Assembly (NCBI GenBank): GCA_035544675.1
Contig: DATKCA010000092.1
Coordinates: forward strand, 1 to 22,386
Direction: 5' to 3'
Length of the DNA: 22,386 nucleotides
From: DATKCA01 sp035544675
GTDB lineage: Bacteria > Acidobacteriota > Thermoanaerobaculia > Gp7-AA8
Made by a program: the position numbers and the translations under genes
The notes under the pieces: generated by a model
Seen by the model: only the letters and a program-made list of their open reading frames with translations
What the model was told of the DNA's origin: nothing
The model's database searches: none
Part shown: positions 1-6,900 of the stretch, piece after piece
Position numbering within the stretch: position 1 is the first letter of the stretch
How the letters are laid out: each line of letters begins with the position of its first letter

Positions 1-1166
1 GGTCCCACCACGCTCATCTCGCCTTTGATCACATTGAGAAGCTGCGGCAGCTCGTCGAGCGACCACGCCCGGATGAGGCGCCCGATCTTCGTGCGGCGCG
101 GATCATCGCGGTCCGCCCACACCGCGCCGGTGTCCAGCTCCGCGCCGACGCGCATGGAGCGGAACTTGAGGATGTCGAACGGCTTTCCGTCCAGCCCCAT
201 CCGCACCTGGCGATAGAACACCGGCCCGCGATCCTCCAGCCAGATGGCCAGAGCGACGAGGAGCATCAGCGGAGACAGCACCACGAGCGCGAGGCCGGCC
301 ACGGCCAGGTCGAAGCCGCGCTTGACGAAGCGGCTCCATCCCTCCAGCGGCGTCTCGGAGAGGTTGATGGTCGGCAGTCCGTCGATGTCTTCCACGCGCG
401 AGCGCAGCACCATGAACTGCAGCAGGTCGGGCACGACGTGAATGGACACGCAGACTCGCACGAGCCGGTCGAGCAGCGCCATCATCGCCTGCGACGACGC
501 ATGCGGCAGCGCCACGAACACGTGATCGATGGCGTGCTCCCTGACCACGTTCTCCGCCTCGTCGATCGTGCCGAGGCAGGGAAGGCCGGCGAGCTGGGCG
601 TCGTCACCGTTGCGCACGTAGCCGGCGATGCGGAACCCCAGCTGGTCGCGATGCGCAGTCATCCGCTCCACGACGGCGCGGGCCAGCTCGCCGTTGCCGG
701 CGATCAGCACGCGATCGAGATCCTTCCCGCGCCGGTGCCGCTGCTCCACCGCCGCCCGGACGAACGTGCGGCCGATCAGCACGAACAGCATGGCGCAGAC
801 GAGGAAGATGCCCAGCGTGGCGCGCGAGTAATACACATCCGGCTGTCCCGGCCGGACCCACAGAAGAACGCCCGACAGCACCACCGTCGCCACCACCGAC
901 CCGATGGCCACCTGCAACCACTCCTCGGTCCGGCTCCTGGTGGGCTGAATGCGATACAGACCCTGCACGGCGAAGGCGAGCGGGAAGACGATCGTGACGA
1001 TCGGCAGCAGCGCCACGTACTGAGAGAACTCCTGCTGCCCCTTCGTGACCGGGATGACTTCGAACTGAAAGCGGAGGAACCACGCCGCCAGCATGGCCAG
1101 GTTCGACGCCACCGCATCGTTGATGAGGTACACCGATGCGAGCGCCCTGTGCTTCTTCTCGATCAT
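1..1166 (-). CDS. Exopolysaccharide polyprenyl glycosylphosphotransferase (partial, C-terminus beyond window)
   Basis: This is a membrane priming enzyme that transfers a sugar-1-phosphate from a nucleotide sugar to undecaprenyl phosphate, the first step of exopolysaccharide or O-unit assembly. About 388 residues are visible. The N-terminal part has several hydrophobic segments (roughly residues 10-130), followed by a Rossmann-like CoA-binding region with GNGELARAVVERM near residue 155. The bacterial sugar-transferase domain begins at EGWSRFVKRGFDLAVAG, followed by a hydrophobic segment. It carries the family signatures FDILKFRSMR and SLDELPQLLNVIKGEMSVVG, the last of which runs into the window edge, so roughly 70-80 C-terminal residues are missing. 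The start ATG at 1166 overlaps the stop of the upstream glycosyltransferase (ATGA, 1163-1166), which implies translational coupling. The class (WbaP/WcaJ-like) is secure, but the sugar specificity cannot be read. Confidence 0.93.
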   Translation of the reverse strand, partial: MIEKKHRALASVYLINDAVASNLAMLAAWFLRFQFEVIPVTKGQQEFSQYVALLPIVTIVFPLAFAVQGLYRIQPTRSRTEEWLQVAIGSVVATVVLSGVLLWVRPGQPDVYYSRATLGIFLVCAMLFVLIGRTFVRAAVEQRHRRGKDLDRVLIAGNGELARAVVERMTAHRDQLGFRIAGYVRNGDDAQLAGLPCLGTIDEAENVVREHAIDHVFVALPHASSQAMMALLDRLVRVCVSIHVVPDLLQFMVLRSRVEDIDGLPTINLSETPLEGWSRFVKRGFDLAVAGLALVVLSPLMLLVALAIWLEDRGPVFYRQVRMGLDGKPFDILKFRSMRVGAELDTGAVWADRDDPRRTKIGRLIRAWSLDELPQLLNVIKGEMSVVG

Positions 1167-2302
1167 GTTCGACGTTGAATTCGCTGGAGCGCGCTCGTGA
1201 GCTCGCGGCTGAAGCGGTCGCGGGAGAAGCCCGCCGCTGCCCCGCGCAGAGCCGCCCGATCCCACTCAGCCGCCTCGACTTCGCCGAGCGCCTTCTGAAG
1301 CGACTGTACCACCGGGGCATCGAAAAAAATTCCGGTGCGGCCAGGCTCGATGGTGTCGAGCACGCCGCCGCCCTCGAGCGCCACCACCGGCGTGCCGAGG
1401 GCCATGGCCTCGAGCGGAGTGATTCCGAAATCCTCGATGCCCGGGAGGATGAGGCTGCGCGCCCGCGCCATGTGATCGATCACGCTCGATCTCTGTACGG
1501 AGCCGAGGAACCGGACGTTGGGAGAGGATCGGGATGAGAGGCGATCGAGAAGCGGCCCGCCGCCGATGACCACCAGCTTCCGCCCCGACTCCTGGCAAGC
1601 GGCCACGGCCAGCTCGACGTTCTTGTACGGAACGAGCGCGGAGACGACGAGGTGGAAGTCGTCGCGCCGGTCGATGATCGGCGGCTCGAGGAACTCCTCG
1701 TCCACGAACGGGTGGACGACCTCCGCATCACGCCGGTAGAACTTCGCGATTCGGTCGCGGACGAAATGCGAATTTGCCAGAAAGTGCGTGACGCCGCGCG
1801 CGGTCTCCACGTCCCACGTCCGCAGTCCCGCCGCCGCCACCCGCCCCGCCGCCCGCATCAGAGGCCTCGACCGCGGGAAGTAATCGTCGAAGCGATCCCA
1901 GATGTAGCGCATCGGCGTGTGGCAGTAGCAGAGATGCGGCCGGCCGGCCGGATCGATGCTCTTGGCCACGCAATGGCTCGAGCTGATCACCGTGTCGTAG
2001 CCGCTGAAGTCCCAAGCGCGCACGGACGCGGGGAACAGCGGGAGGAGCTTGCGGTAGTCGCTGACGCGGCGCGCCACCGGTTGCAGGAACGAGGTGACGA
2101 TACGGCGCGACTCGATCTTCTTCGATACGGATCCGGGGAAGTGGAACAGCGTGAAGAGGTCGGCGCCGGGGACGGCGTCGAGGATCGCCTCCAGCACGGA
2201 CTCGCCGCCGCGCATGCCCGTCAGCCAGTCGTGGATGACGGCGACGCGACCAAAGGATGAAGGATGAAGGATGAAGGATGAAGGCGCTCGTTCATCGTTC
2301 AT
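1163..2302 (-). CDS. GT4-family glycosyltransferase, exopolysaccharide assembly
   Basis: This 379-residue GT-B fold retaining glycosyltransferase probably adds a sugar to the lipid-linked unit begun by the downstream priming transferase. The N-terminal domain starts with VAVIHDWLTGMRGGE, a common opening in this family. The middle has CHTPMRYIWDRFDDYF and a FLANSHFV segment. The C-terminal donor-binding domain has SALVPYKNVELAV and the EX7E motif in GIEDFGITPLEAMALGTPV (E290 and E298). The first 17 residues are translated from two heptanucleotide arrays. I see no ATG, GTG or TTG codon in frame between those arrays and the conserved VAVIHDW, so the start must lie in the repeats, most simply ATG at 2302. 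The gene overlaps the end of the small upstream ORF (2292-2462) and the start of the priming transferase, so the three look like one transcript. Acceptor and donor are unknown. Confidence 0.9.
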   Translation of the reverse strand: MNDERAPSSFILHPSSFGRVAVIHDWLTGMRGGESVLEAILDAVPGADLFTLFHFPGSVSKKIESRRIVTSFLQPVARRVSDYRKLLPLFPASVRAWDFSGYDTVISSSHCVAKSIDPAGRPHLCYCHTPMRYIWDRFDDYFPRSRPLMRAAGRVAAAGLRTWDVETARGVTHFLANSHFVRDRIAKFYRRDAEVVHPFVDEEFLEPPIIDRRDDFHLVVSALVPYKNVELAVAACQESGRKLVVIGGGPLLDRLSSRSSPNVRFLGSVQRSSVIDHMARARSLILPGIEDFGITPLEAMALGTPVVALEGGGVLDTIEPGRTGIFFDAPVVQSLQKALGEVEAAEWDRAALRGAAAGFSRDRFSRELTSALQRIQRRT

Positions 2303-2318
2303 CGTTCATCGTTCCTCG
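2255..2318. repeat. Facing heptanucleotide arrays inside a gene start
   Basis: Four perfect copies of GGATGAA (2255-2282) are followed, after 8 nt, by three perfect and one variant copy of TTCATCG (2291-2318). Since TTCATC is the reverse complement of GATGAA, the two arrays form a hairpin-capable inverted pair. On the minus strand the right-hand array supplies ATG codons at 2309, 2302 and 2295, one in each reading frame. The left-hand array encodes part of the glycosyltransferase N-terminus. The 7-nt unit is not a multiple of three, so a change in copy number shifts the frame. Confidence 0.9.
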
Positions 2319-2462
2319 CTCCCGCTCCTCCTCTTCCGCACACGGATCGCAGAGATGATCGTTGCGCAGGTACTCCTCGACCGGCGCCAGCGCCAGGCAC
2401 TTCACGCAGTAGTGCTTGCCGGTGCGTTCCGCGAGGTCGCGCGGCGTCGGCTCGTCGAGCAT
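2292..2462 (-). CDS. Small CxxC...CxxC zinc-ribbon-like protein (56 aa)
   Basis: This is a short ORF with ATG at 2462 and TGA at 2292. It begins MLDEPTPRDLAERTGKHYC and has two CxxC pairs (CVKC at residues 19-22 and CDPC at 38-41) separated by 15 residues. That spacing fits a zinc ribbon. A run of glutamates follows, and the last residues (MNDER) come from the heptanucleotide array. It lies directly upstream of the GT4 gene, whose start at 2302 falls inside its last codons, so re-initiation or coupling is plausible. I do not recognise a family. It could be a small regulatory or structural zinc protein, or a degraded gene. The support is the cysteine pattern and codon use like its neighbours. 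Confidence 0.5.
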   Translation of the reverse strand: MLDEPTPRDLAERTGKHYCVKCLALAPVEEYLRNDHLCDPCAEEEERERGTMNDER

Positions 2463-2480
2463 GGGGGAAAGAGTCTATCC

Positions 2481-2582
2481 GTCATCCCGAGCGTGAGCGA
2501 GGGATCTGGGTGTGAGGGCGGCTCACAGTCGTCCTTCGTGCCGCCCCCGCGCCCAGATCCCTCGCTCAACGCTCGGGATGAC
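2481..2582. repeat. Long-stem inverted repeat at the DUF1501 stop codon
   Basis: The left arm (2481-2510, beginning GTCATCCCGAGCG) pairs with the right arm (2552-2582, ending CGCTCGGGATGAC) over about 30 bp with a single bulged base, around a loop of about 40 nt. The final C of the right arm is also the last base of the DUF1501 stop codon, read on the minus strand. The arm sequence (GTCATCCCGAGCG...AGCGAGGGATCT) resembles dispersed intergenic hairpins I recall from several bacterial phyla. It may also act as a terminator or mRNA stabiliser, but no T-tract is evident. Confidence 0.85.
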
Positions 2583-3979
2583 TAGAAGAACAGCTCGTCC
2601 ACCGGCTTGTACGTCCCGTCCTTCGCGAACGGAACGTACTCGAACCCCCGCCCCAGCGGATCGTCGGGCCGCACGATCGTGTAGTCGATCCCCAGCGCGG
2701 AGTAAATCGTCGCCGTGATGTCCTCCGGCCGCACGTCGCGCTTGCCGCTCCATCCATGCTCCACGGCGCGGTCGCCGACCTCGTCCGTCCTGCCGATGAT
2801 CGTGCCGCCCCGCACCCCCCCGCCCGCCATGGCCACCGACATGCGGAGGTAGTGATCGCGCCCGCCGTTCTGGCTCAGCGGACCGACCGTCCTGCCGAAC
2901 TCGCCGAGGATCACCACGAGGGTCTCGTCGAGGAGAGTCTTGCCGGAGTCGGCACCGGGCATCGTCGACAGATCCGCCAGCAGTGCGGGGAGGCCGTCAT
3001 CGAGGGAGCGGCACTGCGCGTAGAGCGACCGATTGGCCGCACGGTTGTAGATGTTGTCGTGATGGTCCCAGCCGCCCAGGGTCACCTGGATGAAGCGGGC
3101 CCCGCGGTCGGAGGCGACGAGGTTGCGCGCCACCACCAGTGAGTCGCCGAAGCCCGTGCTGCCGTATCGCGTGCGCTCCGCGGCCGTGAACGTGAAGATC
3201 TGGTTGATGCCCGGGGTGTCGACCAGGGTCTTGGCCTGATCGTAGAAGACCTCCATGTCGGTGGCATCGCGGCCGAGGGAGTCCTCTGCCCGCTCCGTAT
3301 CGAGGAGGCGCAGGAGGTTCCATCGCTCCTCCAGTCTCGCCGCTCCGTCGGGATGCGAGAGCGCGGCCAGACCGTTCTGCGACGGCTGGACGCGGAACGG
3401 CGCGTGGCTGGCCGGGAAGTATCCGGCCCCGGCGCTCGTCCCGTTGAGAGCGATGAAGCCCGGCAGCACATCGTTCAACCCGCGCCTGGCCTGGGTCTCG
3501 AGCGAGACGACCGCGCCGATGTGCGGGGCGAACCCGCCGGTCGCGCCGCTGGGGTTGCGCGCGATCTGCGCCCATTTCTGCGCCAGCGGATGCACTGCCG
3601 CCCAGGCCATGCCGGTGCGGATGATGGCCAGCTTCGACAGATGCTGCGCGGTCCTGGGGAGGAGTCCCTGCGGCCAGCGCACCTCGCCGTAGGACGTCGG
3701 CGCCAGATCGGCCGGAGTCCACGGGCCTTCCTTGAGGTCCCACATGTCGACCTGGCTCGGCCCGCCGGAGAGGAAGATGAAGATGCAGTTCCTGGCCGTA
3801 CCCAGCAGCGGTGGCGCCGAGCCGGTCGCGCCATGAAGCAGCGCGGGTGAGAGGACGTCCGCGAAGTACGAGGCCACGACGCCCGTTCCCGCGATCCTGA
3901 GGAAACGGCGTCGCGAGAAGCCTTCTCCAGAGAAGAGTGACGAGCCGTCAGCGGTGCACGTGCAGGATTTCTTTTTCAT
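2582..3979 (-). CDS. DUF1501-family protein, Tat-exported
   Basis: This 465-residue protein belongs to the DUF1501 family (PF07394), which has an alkaline-phosphatase/sulfatase-like fold and unknown activity. After MKKKSCTCTADGSS comes a twin-arginine signal, FSRRRFLRIAG (about residues 21-31), with a hydrophobic stretch after it, predicting folded export to the periplasm. Family signatures visible are FIFLSGGPSQVDMWDLKEGP near the N-terminus, GGWDHHDN in the middle, and ILGEFGRTVGPLSQNGGRDHY and GRTDEVGDRAVEHGW towards the end. I chose the ATG at 3979 because the open frame upstream to 4300 is the antisense-like shadow of the next gene and the Tat motif sits correctly from here. It starts 13 nt after the DUF1549 gene stops, with GAAGG as a possible ribosome site. 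The two form the usual DUF1549-DUF1501 pair. Its TAG lies at the edge of the hairpin repeat. Confidence 0.93.
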   Translation of the reverse strand: MKKKSCTCTADGSSLFSGEGFSRRRFLRIAGTGVVASYFADVLSPALLHGATGSAPPLLGTARNCIFIFLSGGPSQVDMWDLKEGPWTPADLAPTSYGEVRWPQGLLPRTAQHLSKLAIIRTGMAWAAVHPLAQKWAQIARNPSGATGGFAPHIGAVVSLETQARRGLNDVLPGFIALNGTSAGAGYFPASHAPFRVQPSQNGLAALSHPDGAARLEERWNLLRLLDTERAEDSLGRDATDMEVFYDQAKTLVDTPGINQIFTFTAAERTRYGSTGFGDSLVVARNLVASDRGARFIQVTLGGWDHHDNIYNRAANRSLYAQCRSLDDGLPALLADLSTMPGADSGKTLLDETLVVILGEFGRTVGPLSQNGGRDHYLRMSVAMAGGGVRGGTIIGRTDEVGDRAVEHGWSGKRDVRPEDITATIYSALGIDYTIVRPDDPLGRGFEYVPFAKDGTYKPVDELFF

Positions 3980-3992
3980 GTCGTGCCTTCGG

Positions 3993-5828
3993 TCAGTTGT
4001 AGAGAAACTGCAGCCTGTTGAGCAGCGCGTACTGCAGATCCTCGGTCCGTCGCGCCAGGTCACCACTCTGCAGGTACGCAACCGCGGCCACGCGTTCCGC
4101 GGTGCTCGGACGCCGGCTGAGTGTGGCGATGTAGAGCTCCTCCACGATCGTGGCCGGGACCTGTGAGGTGCGCAGGATCCGGTCGACGTTGGTCCCGGAA
4201 GTAGCCCGGATCCGCGTCGTGACGAACGGATCGTTGAGCATGACCAGAGCCTGGACGATCGAGCCGTCCCTGCTGCGCGCCGTCGAATCCCGATCGCCAC
4301 GTCCGAACGCGTCCAGCAGCGGCCGGAAGGAGCCGCGGCCCTCCGTCGGATCCTGGAGCTGCATGGCGCGCGTGATGGTCAGGTTCGAGTTGGCGACCTG
4401 GAACTGCGTGTTGACTCCCGTCACGCGGATGATCGCGTCGATCACCGACTCCGCGAGCATGCGGCGCGGGTAATGCCGCGCGTAGTACGGAGTCCATAGC
4501 TCGTTCCACGGTCCGGGTGTGTAATACGACGAGAGCTGATACGCGCTCGACTGAACGATCGTGCGCAGCAGCGTGCGGATGTTGTATCCGTTCGCGACGA
4601 AGTGATTGGCGAGCTTCGTGAGCAGCTCCGGATGCGTGGGCTGCAGCGTCGCTCCGGGAACGAGCGTGGCCGTGTCCTGCCGCAGCAGGTCGAACGAGTC
4701 GGCCGGCTCGACGATCCCCAGTCCGAAGATCTGCCGCCAGATGTAATTGACCGTGGCCCTTGCGAACTGCGGATGCGCGGTGAGGATGCGCGCGTAAGCC
4801 TCGCGGCGGCCCTCCCCTTCACGAGGCTGCTCGCCGGAGAGAAAAAACGCCGGGTCCACGACATTCTTTCCGTCGCTTCCCGGCTGGCGCGGCGTCTTGT
4901 TGCCGGAAGTGGTATTGAGAGAGTACTGCGCGCGAGCGGGCTGCCGGTTCGGCTCGACCAGCCACTCGATCTCGAGGTTCGCCCCCTCCTGGAACCGGTG
5001 CGCATCCGTCGCGAAGAACGCCGCGTTCTTCCAGAACTCGGTCCTGGTGCGCGGAACCAGTCCTGTGTTCACCGCTTCGAGATGCCCCAGTCCGCTGTGA
5101 CACGACACGCACTCCAGCGGGAGACCGAGGAACATGTCGCCGGTGCGCGCGGAGAGGTTGTCCCATGTGTCATGCAGCGGCCCATTGGTCTGGATCTGAC
5201 GGACCCAGTAGTTCGCCGGCCCGCTGGTGTGCGACAGTCCGCGCCCCGTGATCAGCTCGCGCACCATCTGGTCGTAAGGCCTGGCCGCGCGGAACGAGTC
5301 CCGCATCCAGGTGTAGTACGCGTCGCGGCCCGAACGTCCCATGGGGACGTTGTCCGAGATCTGGACCATCTGGACGTGATCGCCCAGCCACAACGTCCAG
5401 CGGTCCACGAACTCCTCGGATGCCAGCAGTTCGTCGATGAGGCGGTCGCGTTTACCGGCGCTGGTATCGGCGAGGAACTGCTTGACCTTTTCAGCCGTCG
5501 GGATCTGTCCGGTGAGGTCGAGGGAGACGCGTCGGAGGAACTCCTCGTCCGAGGAAGGGACGGTCCAGCGGATGCCGTCGCGCTCCATCTTTCCGAAGAT
5601 CTCGGTATCGACGAAGTTTCGGAGGACGACCGGCTCCGGCCTGGGCTGGGCGGCGCGGCGGCGGGCCAGGGGCGCCACGAGGTCGGCCTGGCTCGAGAGC
5701 CGCGACCAGATCTCGCGCGGCGAGAGGCCGCTGTCCGGATTGAACGAGCAGTTCGCTGACTGGCCGGCTATTTCGGCCGCCAACGCGAGAGAAATGGCTC
5801 CGACCGCGAGAATTCGCCCCTGCCGCAT
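3993..5828 (-). CDS. DUF1549/DUF1553-type secreted protein with CxxCH motif
   Basis: This 611-residue protein is of the DUF1549 (PF07583) plus DUF1553 (PF07587) type. It has an N-terminal signal sequence, ILAVGAISLALAAEIAGQ (about residues 6-23). The DUF1549 part has RRVSLDLTGQIPT (about 99-111) and ASEEFVDRW (about 136-144). A single CVSCH at residues 240-244 is a possible c-type haem site in the position where this family usually carries a CxxCH motif. The DUF1553 part includes RATVNYIWRQIFGLGIVEP, LRTIVQSSAYQLSS and YPRRMLAESVIDAIIRVTG. The enzymatic function of the family is unknown. Pairing with DUF1501 is common in Planctomycetota, Verrucomicrobiota and Acidobacteriota and suggests a two-protein periplasmic system. 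It is probably the first gene of the pair, with a possible promoter between 5829 and 5939, where a REP hairpin also lies. Confidence 0.93.
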   Translation of the reverse strand: MRQGRILAVGAISLALAAEIAGQSANCSFNPDSGLSPREIWSRLSSQADLVAPLARRRAAQPRPEPVVLRNFVDTEIFGKMERDGIRWTVPSSDEEFLRRVSLDLTGQIPTAEKVKQFLADTSAGKRDRLIDELLASEEFVDRWTLWLGDHVQMVQISDNVPMGRSGRDAYYTWMRDSFRAARPYDQMVRELITGRGLSHTSGPANYWVRQIQTNGPLHDTWDNLSARTGDMFLGLPLECVSCHSGLGHLEAVNTGLVPRTRTEFWKNAAFFATDAHRFQEGANLEIEWLVEPNRQPARAQYSLNTTSGNKTPRQPGSDGKNVVDPAFFLSGEQPREGEGRREAYARILTAHPQFARATVNYIWRQIFGLGIVEPADSFDLLRQDTATLVPGATLQPTHPELLTKLANHFVANGYNIRTLLRTIVQSSAYQLSSYYTPGPWNELWTPYYARHYPRRMLAESVIDAIIRVTGVNTQFQVANSNLTITRAMQLQDPTEGRGSFRPLLDAFGRGDRDSTARSRDGSIVQALVMLNDPFVTTRIRATSGTNVDRILRTSQVPATIVEELYIATLSRRPSTAERVAAVAYLQSGDLARRTEDLQYALLNRLQFLYN

Positions 5829-5895
5829 CGCGATCCTCCTGAATGACTGAATCGTAGCCCATTAGATGCAGGGGAGCGTGATTCCGCTTACGACT

Positions 5896-5924
5896 CTGTG
5901 GAGGACAGGCAATCCTGCCTGTCC
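5896..5924 (+). repeat. REP hairpin, solitary copy
   Basis: This 29-nt unit begins CTGTGGA and has an 8-bp stem, GGACAGGC/GCCTGTCC, around the 6-nt loop AATCCT. It is identical to the copy at 17851 and to the reverse complement of the copy at 18393, both of which flank the RAYT gene about 12 kb away. It lies between the 5' end of the DUF1549 gene and the 3' end of senB, the kind of intergenic place where REP sequences accumulate. Confidence 0.92.
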
Positions 5925-5939
5925 GAACAGGTAAGCGGC

Positions 5940-6884
5940 TCATAAAAGCCCCTCGAGCAACCTCCGCCAGGCCTGGCGTTCCGCGCGGGGCGTGAAGAGC
6001 GTTCTGCGGCGGGCGATCTGACGCCGGAGTCTCGAACGAAACCGCGAATCATCGACGAACCTCCGAACGAGTGTCGCCAGAGAGTCCGAGCTGCCCACTT
6101 CGAAGTAACCCTCGTACTCGTCGCCGAGAAGCGCGACGGAGCTGGAAATCCACGATGCCAGAACGACCACCCCGCAGACAACCGCTTCCGAGATGACATT
6201 CGCTCCCCCTTCCATCGTCGAAGAGAGAACCAGCGCATCGCTGTCGGCGATCATCTGACGCGCGCGCGCTGAGGGGACTTCCCCAATCCAGCGATACCGG
6301 CGCTCGCGCCGCATCCAACGGCGCGCTGCAACGGCGAACTCCGGCTCGAGCGCTCTGCCCGCGTGCAACACCTCGAGCGGAAACGTCGGCAACCGGCTCA
6401 AGGCGGCGAGAAGCCGAAAGGGATCCTTCACACGGCGAAGATGGCCGACGATCACCAAACGCGGCGGCTGTTTGCGTCGTCTCTTCCGGGCGCGCGGAGT
6501 CGCCGACTGAAGGATCACCCGCGTCTTCGGGCGAACCGCAGCCGGAAGCTCCTGGAGGGCCGCCTTCTGAAGGACGACCAGCCGCGATGCCAGCCGAAGC
6601 GATTCAGCGGCGGCACGATCGCGATGGATGTCGCGATAGAGGTCGGTTCCCGTGAGTGCGACGACCAACGGCCGCTCCGGGTAGAGATCTCGAAACCGCC
6701 GGATCGATTCGTGTGATCGGCGGGCATGAAGGGCGATGGCCACCTCGGGCGATCCGCGCAGCGAGGTCACGATCTTCACGCTGTGACCCAGCGAACGCAG
6801 AAGCTTTGCCCAGCGATTCGCTGTCGCTCGATTTCCTGACAGCGACCCGCGAGGCGCCGGGGTGATGATCTGGATCGAAACCAT
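5940..6884 (-). CDS. senB: Selenosugar synthase SenB (TIGR04348-type glycosyltransferase)
   Basis: SenB proteins are GT-B glycosyltransferases that form a C-Se bond by joining selenophosphate to a UDP-sugar to give a 1-seleno-sugar, the selenium donor for selenoneine. This 314-residue protein starts VSIQIITPAPRGSLSGNRAT, typical of the family. It also has VALTGTDLYRDIH (about residues 76-88), LVVLQKAALQELP, LVIVGHLRRVKDPFR and, in the donor domain, LVLSSTMEGGANVISEAVVCG. Those segments, together with the absence of a standard acceptor-domain pattern, match the TIGR04348 group rather than ordinary GT4 enzymes. It lies head-to-head with an EgtB-like senA gene, the strongest support for the assignment. 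The start ATG at 6884 has no clear Shine-Dalgarno sequence, and the divergent gap is only about 16 bp. Substrate assignment comes from the family, not from residues I can test. Confidence 0.87.
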   Translation of the reverse strand: MVSIQIITPAPRGSLSGNRATANRWAKLLRSLGHSVKIVTSLRGSPEVAIALHARRSHESIRRFRDLYPERPLVVALTGTDLYRDIHRDRAAAESLRLASRLVVLQKAALQELPAAVRPKTRVILQSATPRARKRRRKQPPRLVIVGHLRRVKDPFRLLAALSRLPTFPLEVLHAGRALEPEFAVAARRWMRRERRYRWIGEVPSARARQMIADSDALVLSSTMEGGANVISEAVVCGVVVLASWISSSVALLGDEYEGYFEVGSSDSLATLVRRFVDDSRFRSRLRRQIARRRTLFTPRAERQAWRRLLEGLL

Positions 6885-6900
6885 CGTCTATGCTGGATTC

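Noticed and set aside
438..1178. Long plus-strand ORF of 246 residues, and similar long shadow frames opposite the transferase, DUF1549, aconitase and lyase genes
   Set aside because: They have no domain character, are rich in Arg/His/Ala from GC-rich antisense codons, and lie fully opposite well-recognised genes.
3980..4300. N-terminal extension of the DUF1501 frame
   Set aside because: The extension lies inside the DUF1549 gene, is Arg/Ser-rich like a shadow frame and would bury the Tat signal. The ATG at 3979 is the sensible start.
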